Positions 1-8,889 of a DNA stretch of 64,000 nt are shown here, piece by piece. The translations under genes and the position numbers were made by a program. Within the stretch, counting starts at the first letter, position 1. The number at the start of each line of letters is the position of its first letter. The notes below the pieces were generated by a model, which was not told the DNA's origin, did no database searches, and worked only from the letters and a program-made list of their open reading frames with translations. This stretch comes from Sphaerimonospora mesophila NBRC 14179 = JCM 3151 (lineage in GTDB: Bacteria > Actinomycetota > Actinomycetes > Streptosporangiales > Streptosporangiaceae), in assembly GCA_001552515.1 (NCBI GenBank), contig BCRI01000001.1:1-64000 (forward strand). Direction: 5' to 3'.

Positions 1-14
1 AGTGGTTCCTTAAG

Positions 15-47
15 TAACTTCTCAGTAGCTTCTCGACACTTTCTCAA
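15..47 (+). promoter_or_regulatory. Phased 11-bp direct repeats upstream of the SARP gene
   Basis: Three TTCTC cores start at 19, 30 and 41, exactly 11 bp apart, inside the units TAACTTCTCAG, TAGCTTCTCGA and CACTTTCTCAA. Direct repeats with an 11-bp (one helical turn) pitch are the usual binding pattern of SARP/OmpR-type winged-helix activators. They end about 50 bp before the SARP start codon, so autoregulation is the simplest reading. That function is inferred; the repeats themselves are directly visible. Confidence 0.55.
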
Positions 48-97
48 TATCGTGACAGCACGGAGGAACCGGAGTCAGCTCACTACGCTTGAAGAGC

Positions 98-2800
98 ATG
101 ATGATTCGGTTGCTCGGACCGGTGGAGCTGGAGCGCGCGGATCAGACGAGGCCGGTCCGGCCTCCGCAGGCCGCGCTCGCACTCACCGCGCTCGCCTGGG
201 AGGTCGGCCGGGTCGTTCCGGTCGACACGCTGCTGACCCGTATCTGGGGCGAACGGATCCCCTCGAGGGCGCGGAACACGCTGTACACGATCATCACTCA
301 CCTCCGCCACGACGTGCTCGGCGACGACGGACACGTGCTGCGCAGGCCCGGCGGCTATCTGCTGGACGTGGACCGATCCGCCGTGGACGTGGCACGGTTA
401 CGCGACCTGGCCGAGCGGGCGGCAGCCGTACCGGACCCTGGGCCACTGCTGAGTGAGGCGCTGGCGCTGTGGCGCGGTGACCCGCTGACGGGGCTGTCGG
501 GCGAGTGGGCCGAGCGAGCCCGTCAGCGCCTGCGGGACGAGCACAAGGAGATCGTGCTGCACTGGGCACGTACGGTGGCCACCACCGACCCGGGCGCCGC
601 GGTGACGGCTCTGTCGCCGCTGGCGGAGGAGTATCCCCTGGACGAACTGGTGGCCGTCGCGCTGATCGAGGCGCTGCACGCATGGGGTCGCACGGCCGAG
701 GCGCTGGCGCGCTTCGCCGATGTGCGCCGCACGCTCGCCGAAGAACTGGGCGTCGAACCCGGGCCGGCACTGCGGCGCGTTCATCACATGCTGCTGCGGC
801 AGGGCGAGGTGACGGAGACCGGCCATCCGACCCCCGCACAGTTGCCCGTCGATCTCGCGGGCTTCGCAGGCAGGGAGGCAGAGCTGGAACGGTTGTCCGC
901 GAGCGCCGCCGTCTGCGTGATCTCGGGACCGCCCGGTGTGGGCAAGTCCTCCCTGGCGCTGCACTGGGCCCACCTGCACCGCGGCCGCTTCCCCGACGGG
1001 CAGCTCTACGCCCACCTCGGCACCCTCGACCCTGACGATGCCTCTGCGGTCCTACCCCGCTTCCTCGGCGCGCTCGGCATCGCGGAACCTCGGGTCCCCT
1101 CCGGTGTCGAGGCGCAGATCGGGCTCTACCGGAGCATGCTGGCCACTCGCCGGGTGCTCGTCATGCTCGACGACGCCCACGGCACCGACCAGGTCGCCCC
1201 GCTCCTGGCCGCCGCGCCGGGGTGCATGACGCTGATCACCAGCCGTACCGATCTGCCCTCACTCTCGGTCACCGTGGGCGCCTCGCTCCTCCACCTGGAC
1301 GTCCTCTCCGATGAGGACGCCCACCAGCTGCTCGCCGCCCGGGTCGGCGAGACGCGCCTGGCGGCCGAGCCCGAGGCCGCCAGGCTGATCATCAACAGGT
1401 GTGGCCGCCTGCCGCTGGCCCTGGCCATCGTGGCGGCGCGGATGGTACGGCGGGCCGACCTGCCGCTGGCCGAGATCGCCGGCGACCTCGAACGGGCCGG
1501 AACCGATCTGGAGCCGTTCGCCGGCACCGACCCCGCGATCGACCTGCGCGGTGTTTTCGGCCGGTCCTACCGCGACCTTCCCAGGGAGGCGGCCCGCCTC
1601 TTCCGCCGCCTCGGCTGTCAGGCCGGCCCGCACCTGCCGCTGCCCGCGGTCGCGAGCCTGGCCGCACTGCCCTTGCCGCGAGCGCGGAAACTGATCGACC
1701 ACCTCGATCACGCCAACCTCGTCGAGCTGTCCGGCAGCGGGCGCCTGCGCCTGCATGACCTGTTGCGCGCCTACGCCGCCGAACAGGCTCGCGCCACCGA
1801 CGGCCACACCGCACGGCGAGCCGCCACGCGCCGCCTGCTGGACTACTACCTGCACTCGGCCTGCGCAGCCAGCGCGATCTGCTACCCGCACCGCGAACGC
1901 ATCAAGCCGGACCCGCCCGCCCACGGCGTCACCGTCGAGCGTTTCACGGGGCAGGCGGAGGCTCTGTGCTGGTACGCAACCGAGTCCGTGGCGCTGCCCG
2001 CGCTGCAGTCGGAGGCGACCCGGGCCGGGCTGAACCGATATGCCTGGCAACTGGCCTGGGGGTTCGCCGAGTTCATGCAGCGCCGCGGCCCCTGGGAGGA
2101 GATCCTGGGCGTCCAGGCGGTGGCGCTGAAAGCCGCGGAGCAGCTCGGCGAGCGCCTGGCGCAGGCCGGCTGCCACAGCAGGCTCGCCCGCGCCTACGCC
2201 AAACTCGGCCGCGACCAAGAGGCGGTCGAGCACTTCGACCGAGCCATCGAGCTCCACCGCGACCTGGGCGAGCCCATCCTGGAGGCGCACGTGCACCTCG
2301 GTCTGACCATCCCGGTGAGCCGGGTACGGCCCGGCGAGCAACTCTCCCACGCGCTGCGCGCCCTGGAGCTCTTCGGCAAGGGCGGCAACGCCATCGGCGA
2401 GGCCCGCGCGCTGAACAACGCCGGCTGGTGGCGCGCCCAGGTGGGTGAATACGATCAGGCGCTCGCCGACTGCCGTCATGCTCAGCGCATGCTGGCCGAC
2501 CTCGGCTACGCCCAGGGCGAGGGGCATGCCTGGGACAGCATCGCCTACGTGCTGGACGCGATGGGCGAGCACGCTCAGGCGGTGGCCTGCTATGAGAGGG
2601 CAGCCGAGCTGTTCCACGAGTGCGGCGACCTCCACCCCGCCGCGGAAACGCTGGTCCGGCTCGGGGAAGCGCACACCGCGGCGGGGAATCCGGCGGCGGC
2701 GCTGGATGCCTGGAGGCGGGCCGCGGAATGTTACGACGTGCTCGGGGACGCGCAGGCGCACAAGGTCCGCGCTCGCTCCGCGACGTTGCACGCTCAGTGA
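98..2800 (+). CDS. AfsR/SARP-family transcriptional regulator with NB-ARC and TPR domains
   Basis: Large cytoplasmic regulator of about 900 residues. The N-terminus (MIRLLGPVEL) is the winged-helix DNA-binding domain of SARPs (about residues 1-95). A bacterial transcriptional activator domain follows to about 245. An NB-ARC STAND ATPase comes next, with P-loop GPPGVGKSS near residue 275 and a hydrophobic Walker B (RVLVMLDDAH). The last third (about 640-890) is TPR repeats. This is the AfsR architecture; such proteins activate secondary-metabolism or morphogenesis promoters through direct repeats. The start is ATG at 98 or 101; a TTG at 89 is also open. No biosynthetic cluster lies to the right within the window, so any target cluster would be to the left or elsewhere. 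The pathway controlled cannot be told from sequence. Confidence 0.9.
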   Translation: MMIRLLGPVELERADQTRPVRPPQAALALTALAWEVGRVVPVDTLLTRIWGERIPSRARNTLYTIITHLRHDVLGDDGHVLRRPGGYLLDVDRSAVDVARLRDLAERAAAVPDPGPLLSEALALWRGDPLTGLSGEWAERARQRLRDEHKEIVLHWARTVATTDPGAAVTALSPLAEEYPLDELVAVALIEALHAWGRTAEALARFADVRRTLAEELGVEPGPALRRVHHMLLRQGEVTETGHPTPAQLPVDLAGFAGREAELERLSASAAVCVISGPPGVGKSSLALHWAHLHRGRFPDGQLYAHLGTLDPDDASAVLPRFLGALGIAEPRVPSGVEAQIGLYRSMLATRRVLVMLDDAHGTDQVAPLLAAAPGCMTLITSRTDLPSLSVTVGASLLHLDVLSDEDAHQLLAARVGETRLAAEPEAARLIINRCGRLPLALAIVAARMVRRADLPLAEIAGDLERAGTDLEPFAGTDPAIDLRGVFGRSYRDLPREAARLFRRLGCQAGPHLPLPAVASLAALPLPRARKLIDHLDHANLVELSGSGRLRLHDLLRAYAAEQARATDGHTARRAATRRLLDYYLHSACAASAICYPHRERIKPDPPAHGVTVERFTGQAEALCWYATESVALPALQSEATRAGLNRYAWQLAWGFAEFMQRRGPWEEILGVQAVALKAAEQLGERLAQAGCHSRLARAYAKLGRDQEAVEHFDRAIELHRDLGEPILEAHVHLGLTIPVSRVRPGEQLSHALRALELFGKGGNAIGEARALNNAGWWRAQVGEYDQALADCRHAQRMLADLGYAQGEGHAWDSIAYVLDAMGEHAQAVACYERAAELFHECGDLHPAAETLVRLGEAHTAAGNPAAALDAWRRAAECYDVLGDAQAHKVRARSATLHAQ

Positions 2801-2863
2801 GAGATCATTCGAACCGCCCTTCTGACATCGATCTATACCAGGCTCAACTAAGGGGGTTTATTG

Positions 2864-2881
2864 TTAGGAAACTTTCCTTTA
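2864..2881. promoter_or_regulatory. Palindromic operator candidate upstream of the LPMO gene
   Basis: The sequence contains AGGAAA-C-TTTCCT (2866-2878), a perfect 13-bp palindrome inside the longer imperfect dyad TTAGGAAACTTTCCTTTA. It lies about 40 bp before the LPMO start, where a regulator of a secreted chitin-degrading enzyme would bind. Further upstream, 2833-2840 read on the minus strand gives TGGTATAG, half of a DasR-type box. No binding protein is identified. Confidence 0.5.
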
Positions 2882-2918
2882 TATTGGCGCTAATACCCCC
2901 CAGAAGAGGATGCACGAC

Positions 2919-3671
2919 ATGCGAAAAGTCTTCGCTCCCCTGGCGGGACTGGCCCTCGCCGCCACCTCGGTGGTCATCATGGCCTCGCCCGCCTCGGCCC
3001 ACGGCTACATCTCGGACCCGCCCAGCCGGCAGGCATGGTGTGCCATGGGCAAGGTCCCCAACTGCGGACAGATCATCTGGGAGCCGCAGAGCGTCGAGGG
3101 GCCGAAGGGTCAGCGCAACTGCAGCGCCGGTGACCCACGCTGGGCGCCACTGGACGACGACAGCAAGCCCTGGCCCGTCACCACGGTCGGCGACACGGTC
3201 AACTTCAAGTGGCTGATCGGGGCCCGGCACGCCACCAGCACGTGGGACTACTACATCGGCAACGAGCGGATCGCCCAGTTCAACGACCACGGCAGGGTGC
3301 CCGGCTCCACGGTCACGCACACCGTGAGCCTGGGCGGCAGGACCGGCCGGATCAAGCTGCTCGCCATCTGGAACATCGCCGACACAGGGAACGCCTTCTA
3401 CAACTGCGTCGACCTCCAGGTCGGCCCCGGCGGCCCGATCCCCACGCCCACACCCACACCAACGCCCACGCCCACCCCGAGGCCGACCCCCACACCAACG
3501 CCCACGCCGACACCGCCGCCGTCGACGCCCACCGCCTGGACCGCCGGCACGTCGTACGCGACCGGAGCGCTGGTCACCTACGACGGCCGCACCTACCGCT
3601 GCCTCCAGGCGCACACCGCGCTGACCGGCTGGACGCCGCCGAACGTCCCGGCGCTCTGGCAGGCCGTATGA
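2919..3671 (+). CDS. Secreted AA10 lytic polysaccharide monooxygenase with C-terminal CBM5/12
   Basis: Secreted copper enzyme that oxidatively cleaves chitin (or cellulose), about 250 aa. The signal peptide ends at ASPASA, so the mature protein starts with His (HGYISDPPSRQ), the N-terminal half of the copper histidine brace. The AA10 domain runs to about residue 165, with paired cysteines and a second histidine in ARHATSTWDYYIG. A threonine-proline repeat linker (PTPTPT) follows. The C-terminal 45 residues, starting WTAGTSYATGALVTYDG, are an aromatic-rich CBM5/12 chitin-binding module. The start ATG at 2919 has an AGAGGA ribosome site about 9 nt upstream; ATG 2910 lies too close to it. It is monocistronic and followed by a strong hairpin. 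Chitin as substrate is likely from the CBM but not proven. Confidence 0.93.
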   Translation: MRKVFAPLAGLALAATSVVIMASPASAHGYISDPPSRQAWCAMGKVPNCGQIIWEPQSVEGPKGQRNCSAGDPRWAPLDDDSKPWPVTTVGDTVNFKWLIGARHATSTWDYYIGNERIAQFNDHGRVPGSTVTHTVSLGGRTGRIKLLAIWNIADTGNAFYNCVDLQVGPGGPIPTPTPTPTPTPTPRPTPTPTPTPTPPPSTPTAWTAGTSYATGALVTYDGRTYRCLQAHTALTGWTPPNVPALWQAV

Positions 3672-3710
3672 CCCTCCTCGCGTGACCCGGTAGCTCTCGC
3701 CGAGTCACCA

Positions 3711-3755
3711 CCCGCGGGCGTCCCGTGTCAGCGCACAGCACGGGACGCCCGCGGG
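3711..3755. terminator. Bidirectional hairpin terminator between LPMO and TetR genes
   Basis: A perfect 17-bp inverted repeat (CCCGCGGGCGTCCCGTG at 3711-3727 and its complement at 3739-3755) with an 11-nt loop sits between two convergent genes. It has no long T run, as is common in high-GC actinomycetes. Confidence 0.75.
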
Positions 3756-3784
3756 CGCTTTCGGGAAGCCCATGCGCCAGATCT

Positions 3785-4489
3785 TCAGTGGGAGGGGTCT
3801 CGCCTCGGCACGTTATGCACGTGGACCAGGCCGAGCGGGGGCGGCGGCGGCAGCGGATCGGTGTGATCAGCGTGATCGGCGTCAAAGGACTGGAGCAGGT
3901 AGGCGACGAGCCGGCGGGAGGCGGCCGGCGCGGCTTCCGTAGAGCCGGCCGCGATGCCGCTGTTGGCCATGAAGAGGAGTATGAGGTCCGCCAGTTCGAA
4001 GTCGGCGCGTAGCCTCCCGGCCGCCTTGGCCCGCCGCGTCAACTCGGTCAGGCCGTGCTCGGCGCGTCTACGTACCCGCTCGTAGTCGATCGCGTCGGGG
4101 AAGGCCGTCAGGAACGCAGCGGCGAATCCCCGATCGGCGACCTGCATGACAGATACCTTCTCGATCACCGTACGGAAGCCCCGCCATGCGTCGGGGTCGG
4201 CGAGAGCGTCATCGACGATCTTCGAACATGCGGCGAACTGGTCGGCGAACACCTCCTTGACCAGTGACTCCCGCGTGGGAAAGCGCCGGTAGAGCGTGGC
4301 GACGCCGACCCCGGCACGGCGGGCGATCGCCGCCATCGGCACGTCGAGTCCGAGCGTGGCGAACGCCTCACGGGCGGCTTCGAGAATGCGCTCGCGGTTG
4401 TGCCGCGCGTCCGCACGCAGCCCTGGCGCTCCGGCGGGCGCGACGACGGCAGGCGGTAACCGAGAGGAATTCGCTGGCATGTTTCTCAC
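3785..4489 (-). CDS. TetR family transcriptional regulator
   Basis: One-component repressor of about 231-234 aa. The N-terminal helix-turn-helix is clear (RERILEAAREAF, then MAAIARRAGVGVATLYRRF), followed by an all-helical ligand-binding domain. The GTG at 4489 is the longest start; ATG at 4480 is equally possible. It is divergent from an MDR oxidoreductase with about 120 bp between them, so the oxidoreductase is the probable target. The intergenic stretch holds a small palindrome (TTAGTCTAA at 4491-4499). The histidine/aspartate/proline-rich C-terminal tail is dispensable-looking. The effector is unknown. Confidence 0.88.
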   Translation of the reverse strand: MRNMPANSSRLPPAVVAPAGAPGLRADARHNRERILEAAREAFATLGLDVPMAAIARRAGVGVATLYRRFPTRESLVKEVFADQFAACSKIVDDALADPDAWRGFRTVIEKVSVMQVADRGFAAAFLTAFPDAIDYERVRRRAEHGLTELTRRAKAAGRLRADFELADLILLFMANSGIAAGSTEAAPAASRRLVAYLLQSFDADHADHTDPLPPPPPLGLVHVHNVPRRDPSH

Positions 4490-4610
4490 ATTAGTCTAAG
4501 TGGACGCACCTCTCCATTTATGTGATTAGCCTCCCGTAAGTGAAGCTCGCCGCCTATTCGGGTCGGCCTGCCAAGGCATGACAGGCGGCAGCAGATCAGG
4601 TGAGGAAGAC

Positions 4611-5579
4611 GTGAGTGAGATGCGCGCGGCGCTGTACGACAGGTACGGCCCACCGGAGGTTCTGTACGAGGGAACGGTGCGGAAACCGGTCGCGAAGCCG
4701 GGTGAGGTGCTGGTGCGCGTCCATGCCACCAGCGTGAACGGAGGAGAACTCCTCGGTCGGGCGGGGAGAGTGCGGCTCGTGACGGGGCTGGTGGGGCGGG
4801 GCTTCCCGAAGCGCATCGGGATGGACTTCACCGGCGAGGTCGCCGCCCTGGGCTCTGCCGTGCCCGGTCTCATGCTCGGCGATCGGGTATGGGGAGTGAT
4901 GTCACGGACCTTCGGAAGCGCCGCCGAGTTCGTGGCCGTACGTCCCCGGCAGTTGGCCCTCGCTCCGGCCGGCCTCGACCTGGTCGAGGCCGCGGCTCTG
5001 CCCGTGGGCACGACAGTGATCACGGCACTGCGGGACAAGGTCCGGCTCAAGCCGGGTGAGCGGCTGCTCGTGCGAGGTGCGAGCGGCGGAGTCGGCAATG
5101 TCGCCGTCCAGCTCGGCCGGGCCTACGGCGCGCATGTCACCGCACTCGCCCGGGCCGCGAATCTCGACTTCGTGCGGGGACTCGGCGCCGACGAAGCCTT
5201 CGATTACGCGATCACCGGTGCGGTCGACCTCGGCCCGTTCGATGTGGTTTTCGACACGGTCGGCACCGAACTCGGCACCTACCGACGGCTCCTGGCACCC
5301 GGAGGGCGCATGGTCTCCATCGCCTTCGACATCGACCACGTGGTCCCTTCACTCTCGTACATCCTCGCTTCCGCCGTCTTCGGCTCACGACGCGTACGGT
5401 TCTTCAGTGGCAGGCCGACCCATCGGCTCTTCGCCGACCTGACCGGATACGTGGAGAGCGGAGCGCTGCGGCCGGTCGTGGACTCGGTGCATCCGCTCGC
5501 CGACATCGCCGCGGCACATCGCGCACTGGAGGCGGGCGGCGTCCGCGGGAAACACGTCATCCGGATCGGTCACATCTGA
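4611..5579 (+). CDS. MDR-family NAD(P)-dependent oxidoreductase (quinone oxidoreductase-like)
   Basis: Zinc-independent medium-chain dehydrogenase/reductase of about 322 aa. It has a GroES-like N-terminal domain (ALYDRYGPPEVLYEG, GEVLVRVHATSVNGGELLGR) and a Rossmann domain with the nucleotide motif RGASGGVGNVAVQLGRAYGA. The paired cysteines of zinc alcohol dehydrogenases are absent, which points to the quinone reductase/enoyl reductase-like branch. The start GTG at 4611 follows GAGGAA at 4602; ATG 4620 is possible. Divergence from a TetR regulator suggests a small inducible detoxification unit. Substrate unknown. Confidence 0.88.
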   Translation: MSEMRAALYDRYGPPEVLYEGTVRKPVAKPGEVLVRVHATSVNGGELLGRAGRVRLVTGLVGRGFPKRIGMDFTGEVAALGSAVPGLMLGDRVWGVMSRTFGSAAEFVAVRPRQLALAPAGLDLVEAAALPVGTTVITALRDKVRLKPGERLLVRGASGGVGNVAVQLGRAYGAHVTALARAANLDFVRGLGADEAFDYAITGAVDLGPFDVVFDTVGTELGTYRRLLAPGGRMVSIAFDIDHVVPSLSYILASAVFGSRRVRFFSGRPTHRLFADLTGYVESGALRPVVDSVHPLADIAAAHRALEAGGVRGKHVIRIGHI

Positions 5580-5708
5580 TCAGGTGCGATGGCGGTGCAG
5601 GCGTCGCCCGGCCTCGGCGAGCGGCGCCGAGGCGCATTCCCGCCAGGCCCGCCGTCGTGTTCCACCGGGACCGTGGGCGGGGGATGCCGGCCGACACAGC
5701 GCGCCGGG

Positions 5709-6542
5709 TCAGTCCTTGACGGCGCCCGCGATGCCGGAGACGAGCTTGCGCTGCACGGCGATGAAGAAGATGAGCACCGGGATCGTCATCAGCGTGGAGG
5801 CCGCCATGATGCCGCCCCAGTCGTTCTCGTCGGGTTTGAAGAAGACGAGGAGGGCGGCGGGAAGCGTCTGGTTGTCCTTGGCGGAGATGATGAAGGTACG
5901 GGCGAAGATGAAGTCGTTCCAGGCCGTGATGAAGGAGAACACGCTGGTGGCGACGAGGCCGGGGGCCACGAGCGGGAACAGCACCCGCCACAGGATGGTC
6001 CCCCGGCCGGCGCCGTCGATCATGGCCGCCTCCTCCAGGGCCTCGGGCACGGCGGCGACGAAGCCGCGCATCATCCAGATCGCGAACGGCAGCGAGAAGG
6101 CCAGGTGCACGAGGACGAGCGCGCCGAGCGTGTTGAGCCCCACGCCCGGCACGACCGTACCGATGTCGCGGACCAGGAAGAACAGCGGGATCGTGAGGGC
6201 CTCGACGGGGACCATCTGCGCGACGAGGAACATCAGCAGGACCGTCGTACGGAACCTGAACGAGAAGCGGGTGACGGCGACGGCGGCGAGGAACGCCACC
6301 AGGGCCGACAGGACGACCACCGACAGGGCGACGATCAGGCTGTTGACGAAGTAGCGGCTGAAGTTCTCGCCGGAGAGCACCCGCTGGAAGTGTTCGAAGG
6401 TGGGTGACAGGGTCCATGGCCGCGCGTCGAGCGACTGGATCTCGCCGGCGGGTTTGAGCGCCGACAGCACCATCCAGTAGATGGGGAAGAAGGTCACGAA
6501 GGCGGCGACCACCGCGACGACGTCGGCGACCGGACGCCTCAC
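5709..6542 (-). CDS. Carbohydrate ABC transporter permease, MalG type
   Basis: Integral membrane subunit of about 277 aa with six predicted transmembrane helices. The inner-membrane coupling loop EALEEAAMIDGAGRGTILWR is the EAA motif that contacts the ATPase. The GTG start overlaps the stop codon of the upstream permease (GTGA) and is preceded by GGGAGAG, so translation is coupled. It is the third gene of a binding protein-permease-permease operon. No ATPase gene accompanies it; CUT1 systems of actinomycetes often share an MsiK-type ATPase encoded elsewhere. Confidence 0.93.
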   Translation of the reverse strand: MRRPVADVVAVVAAFVTFFPIYWMVLSALKPAGEIQSLDARPWTLSPTFEHFQRVLSGENFSRYFVNSLIVALSVVVLSALVAFLAAVAVTRFSFRFRTTVLLMFLVAQMVPVEALTIPLFFLVRDIGTVVPGVGLNTLGALVLVHLAFSLPFAIWMMRGFVAAVPEALEEAAMIDGAGRGTILWRVLFPLVAPGLVATSVFSFITAWNDFIFARTFIISAKDNQTLPAALLVFFKPDENDWGGIMAASTLMTIPVLIFFIAVQRKLVSGIAGAVKD

Positions 6543-7462
6543 AGCTTCTCTCCCGTCCGGTACAGCGCTCGGATGTAGAACAGAGTGATCACCAGCAGGA
6601 TGAGGGTCATGACGACGCCGATGGCCGAGCCGAGGCCGTACTCCGAGGAGCCGAACGCGGTCTGGTAGGCGTAGACGTTGAGGACGGAGTTCTGGCCGGC
6701 GATGCCGCCGCCGTTGGTCATCACGTAGATCTGGGTGAAGATCTTGAAGTCCCAGATGACCGACTGGATGACCACGATGGTGATCAACGGCCGGAGCATG
6801 GGGACGATGATCCGCCAGAACGACTGCCATTCCGAGGCGCCGTCGAGGGAGGCTGCCTCGCGCACGGACGGCGGGATGGCCTGGATGCCGGCGTAGAGCA
6901 CGACCATCACGAACGGGAACGAGTGCCAGACGACGGTGGCGCCGACGACCCCGAAGGTCATCCATTTGTCATAGAACCAGTTGAAGCCATCGATCCCGAG
7001 CACCTGGTTCACCAGGCCGAGATCGGCGTCGAACAGGAACATCCAGACGGTGGAGCCGGTCATCGCGGGCGCGGCCCAGGCGGCCATGGCCGCGAACGAC
7101 AGCAGCAGTCTGGGCCAGCGGCCGGCTCGGGTGAGCACCACGGCGAGGGTCGCGCCCACGGCCAGGGTGGCGATCACCAGGGCGGCGGCGAAGAACACCG
7201 TCTGGGCGAGGATGGACCAGAACCTGTCGTCCTCCAGCAGCGTGAGGTAGTTGGCGAGGCCGACGAAGCTGGTCGGCTCACCCCCGCTGACCTGGGCCTG
7301 CCGATAGTCGAAGACGGACAGCAGGCCCAGCATGTAGATCGGGTAGCCGAAGAGCGGCAGCAGCACGGCCGCGGTGGGCAGCAGGTAGAGCCAGGGTGCG
7401 AAGGCCCTGCCTGGGCGCGGCCGTGCGTTCCGAACTCCGGTGGGTACGGCGACCTGGGTCAT
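6539..7462 (-). CDS. Carbohydrate ABC transporter permease, MalF type
   Basis: Membrane subunit of 307 aa for a CUT1 sugar importer. The first helix is APWLYLLPTAAVLLPLFGYP, and the EAA loop is visible as VREAASLDGASEWQSFWRI. The start ATG overlaps the stop of the binding-protein gene by four bases (ATGA). It works with the MalG-type partner immediately downstream. The transported sugar cannot be deduced from the permeases. Confidence 0.93.
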   Translation of the reverse strand: MTQVAVPTGVRNARPRPGRAFAPWLYLLPTAAVLLPLFGYPIYMLGLLSVFDYRQAQVSGGEPTSFVGLANYLTLLEDDRFWSILAQTVFFAAALVIATLAVGATLAVVLTRAGRWPRLLLSFAAMAAWAAPAMTGSTVWMFLFDADLGLVNQVLGIDGFNWFYDKWMTFGVVGATVVWHSFPFVMVVLYAGIQAIPPSVREAASLDGASEWQSFWRIIVPMLRPLITIVVIQSVIWDFKIFTQIYVMTNGGGIAGQNSVLNVYAYQTAFGSSEYGLGSAIGVVMTLILLVITLFYIRALYRTGEKL

Positions 7463-8721
7463 GGCCGCCCGAACGCGGCGTTCACCGCCCGAGCCGCCTC
7501 GCTGGTGGCCTCATCGAGGGTCGCCTGCTTCGTCACGATCTTCTGCAACATGGTGGGAATGATCTTCTGGTTGTCGATCTTCACCCATGCCGGGTCGATC
7601 GGCACGAACTTGGTGCCGGCGGCGACCGTGGCGAGGAACGGCAGCAGGAACTCGTCCTGGGCGGCGATGTGCTCACGGGCCGAGGTGAGCGTCGGCAGGT
7701 TGCCCATGGCCCCGTACATCTTGATCTGGTAGGTCCTGCCGGCGAGAAGCTCGACGAACTTGACGGCGAGCGAGCGGTGCTTGCTGCTCTTCATCACCCC
7801 CAGGTTGTTGCCGCCGGCGAAGGCGGGCGCGATCGAGCCGTTCTCGGACCCGGACAGCGGGACGACGGCGTACTTCCCGGCGACGGGGCCGGCGTCGACG
7901 GCCAAGCGGTTGAAGTTGCCGAGCAGGCCCATCGCGGCCTTCCCGCTGGCGAACAGCTCGACGGTCTTGCCGCCGGTCAGCGAGGCGCAGGTCTGCGGCG
8001 GGCAGTTGTCCTCGGTGAACAGGTCGGTATAGGCGCGCACGCCCTCACGCGACTCGGCCGAGTCGAGTTTCTCGATGTCGCCGCCGGCGTCCCAGATGAA
8101 CGGCAGCGCCCCGAAGGTGTACTCCCCACCGACCGCCATGCCGTACATGTCGGGCTTTTCGGCTCGGATCTTGCGGGCCACGGTGGCGAGTTCCTTGATC
8201 GAGGTGGGCGGTAGGAGACCCAACTCCTCGAAGACGTCGGTGCGGTAATAGAGGGCGCGGACGCCGATGAACCACGGCACGCCGTAGAGCTTGCCGTCCA
8301 CGGTCGCCGATTCGAGCAGGGTGGGGCTGATGTCGGAGCCCTCCGACCACGACGCCACGTCGGCGCTCAGGTCGGCGAAGCCCCCGGCGGCGACGTACTC
8401 CGCGAGGTCGGTGTTGCCGTACTCCGCCACGTCGGGCGCGCTGGCCGGGTCGTTGAAGGCGCCCTTGAACTTCTCGTGCCTGGCCGGGGTCGTCGGGATG
8501 TAGGTCACCTCGACCTTGACACCCGAGTTGGCGGCCGTGAATTCCTTGATCGCGTCTTGGACGACCTTCTCCTTCGGCGCCCGATTCGGCTCGTCGTACA
8601 GCCAGACCCGTAACGTGCCGGACTTCTCGTCTCCCCCCTCGGCCTGCGGGGCCGTGGACGGCGCACACGCCGCCAGCATCAGTACGGCCAGGCCGGCGGT
8701 CGCCCAGTTAAGAATCTTCAC
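7459..8721 (-). CDS. Sugar ABC transporter substrate-binding lipoprotein
   Basis: Family 1 extracellular solute-binding protein of about 420 aa. The N-terminus MKILNWATAGLAVLMLAAC is a lipoprotein signal with lipobox LAAC, so it is anchored outside the membrane. Family features include LRVWLYDEPN near the mature N-terminus and the LYGVPWFIGVRALYYRTDVFEELG segment of sugar-binding proteins. The start GTG at 8721 has an excellent GGGAGGT ribosome site; longer in-frame starts lack one. It is the first gene of the transport operon, divergent from an IclR regulator. Substrate not identified. Confidence 0.93.
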   Translation of the reverse strand: MKILNWATAGLAVLMLAACAPSTAPQAEGGDEKSGTLRVWLYDEPNRAPKEKVVQDAIKEFTAANSGVKVEVTYIPTTPARHEKFKGAFNDPASAPDVAEYGNTDLAEYVAAGGFADLSADVASWSEGSDISPTLLESATVDGKLYGVPWFIGVRALYYRTDVFEELGLLPPTSIKELATVARKIRAEKPDMYGMAVGGEYTFGALPFIWDAGGDIEKLDSAESREGVRAYTDLFTEDNCPPQTCASLTGGKTVELFASGKAAMGLLGNFNRLAVDAGPVAGKYAVVPLSGSENGSIAPAFAGGNNLGVMKSSKHRSLAVKFVELLAGRTYQIKMYGAMGNLPTLTSAREHIAAQDEFLLPFLATVAAGTKFVPIDPAWVKIDNQKIIPTMLQKIVTKQATLDEATSEAARAVNAAFGRP

Positions 8722-8791
8722 TATTACCTCCCAATGGGGCCAAACCTTAGGAGGGTCACCACGATCTTCGGAATGACAAGAGTGACTTGTT

Positions 8792-8802
8792 GTGCACTGC
8801 AC
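8792..8802. promoter_or_regulatory. Operator candidate between sugar ABC operon and IclR gene
   Basis: The 168-bp divergent region carries the perfect palindrome GTGCACTGCAC, with flanking CTTG at 8786 and CAAG at 8814 giving a loose outer dyad. IclR proteins usually bind palindromes in shared promoters. The assignment to this IclR is an inference. Confidence 0.4.
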
Positions 8803-8889
8803 CACGATGTGCTGCAAGGGGTTGCGTCGCTACCGTGATTCGACGAGGTATGGAAGGCAGCCGTCACTCGCCATCCACGGGAGGAGCCG

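Noticed and set aside
1259-2791. 510-codon frame antisense to the SARP gene
   Set aside because: The SARP/NB-ARC/TPR protein is clearly coded on the + strand; the antisense product has no recognisable domain.
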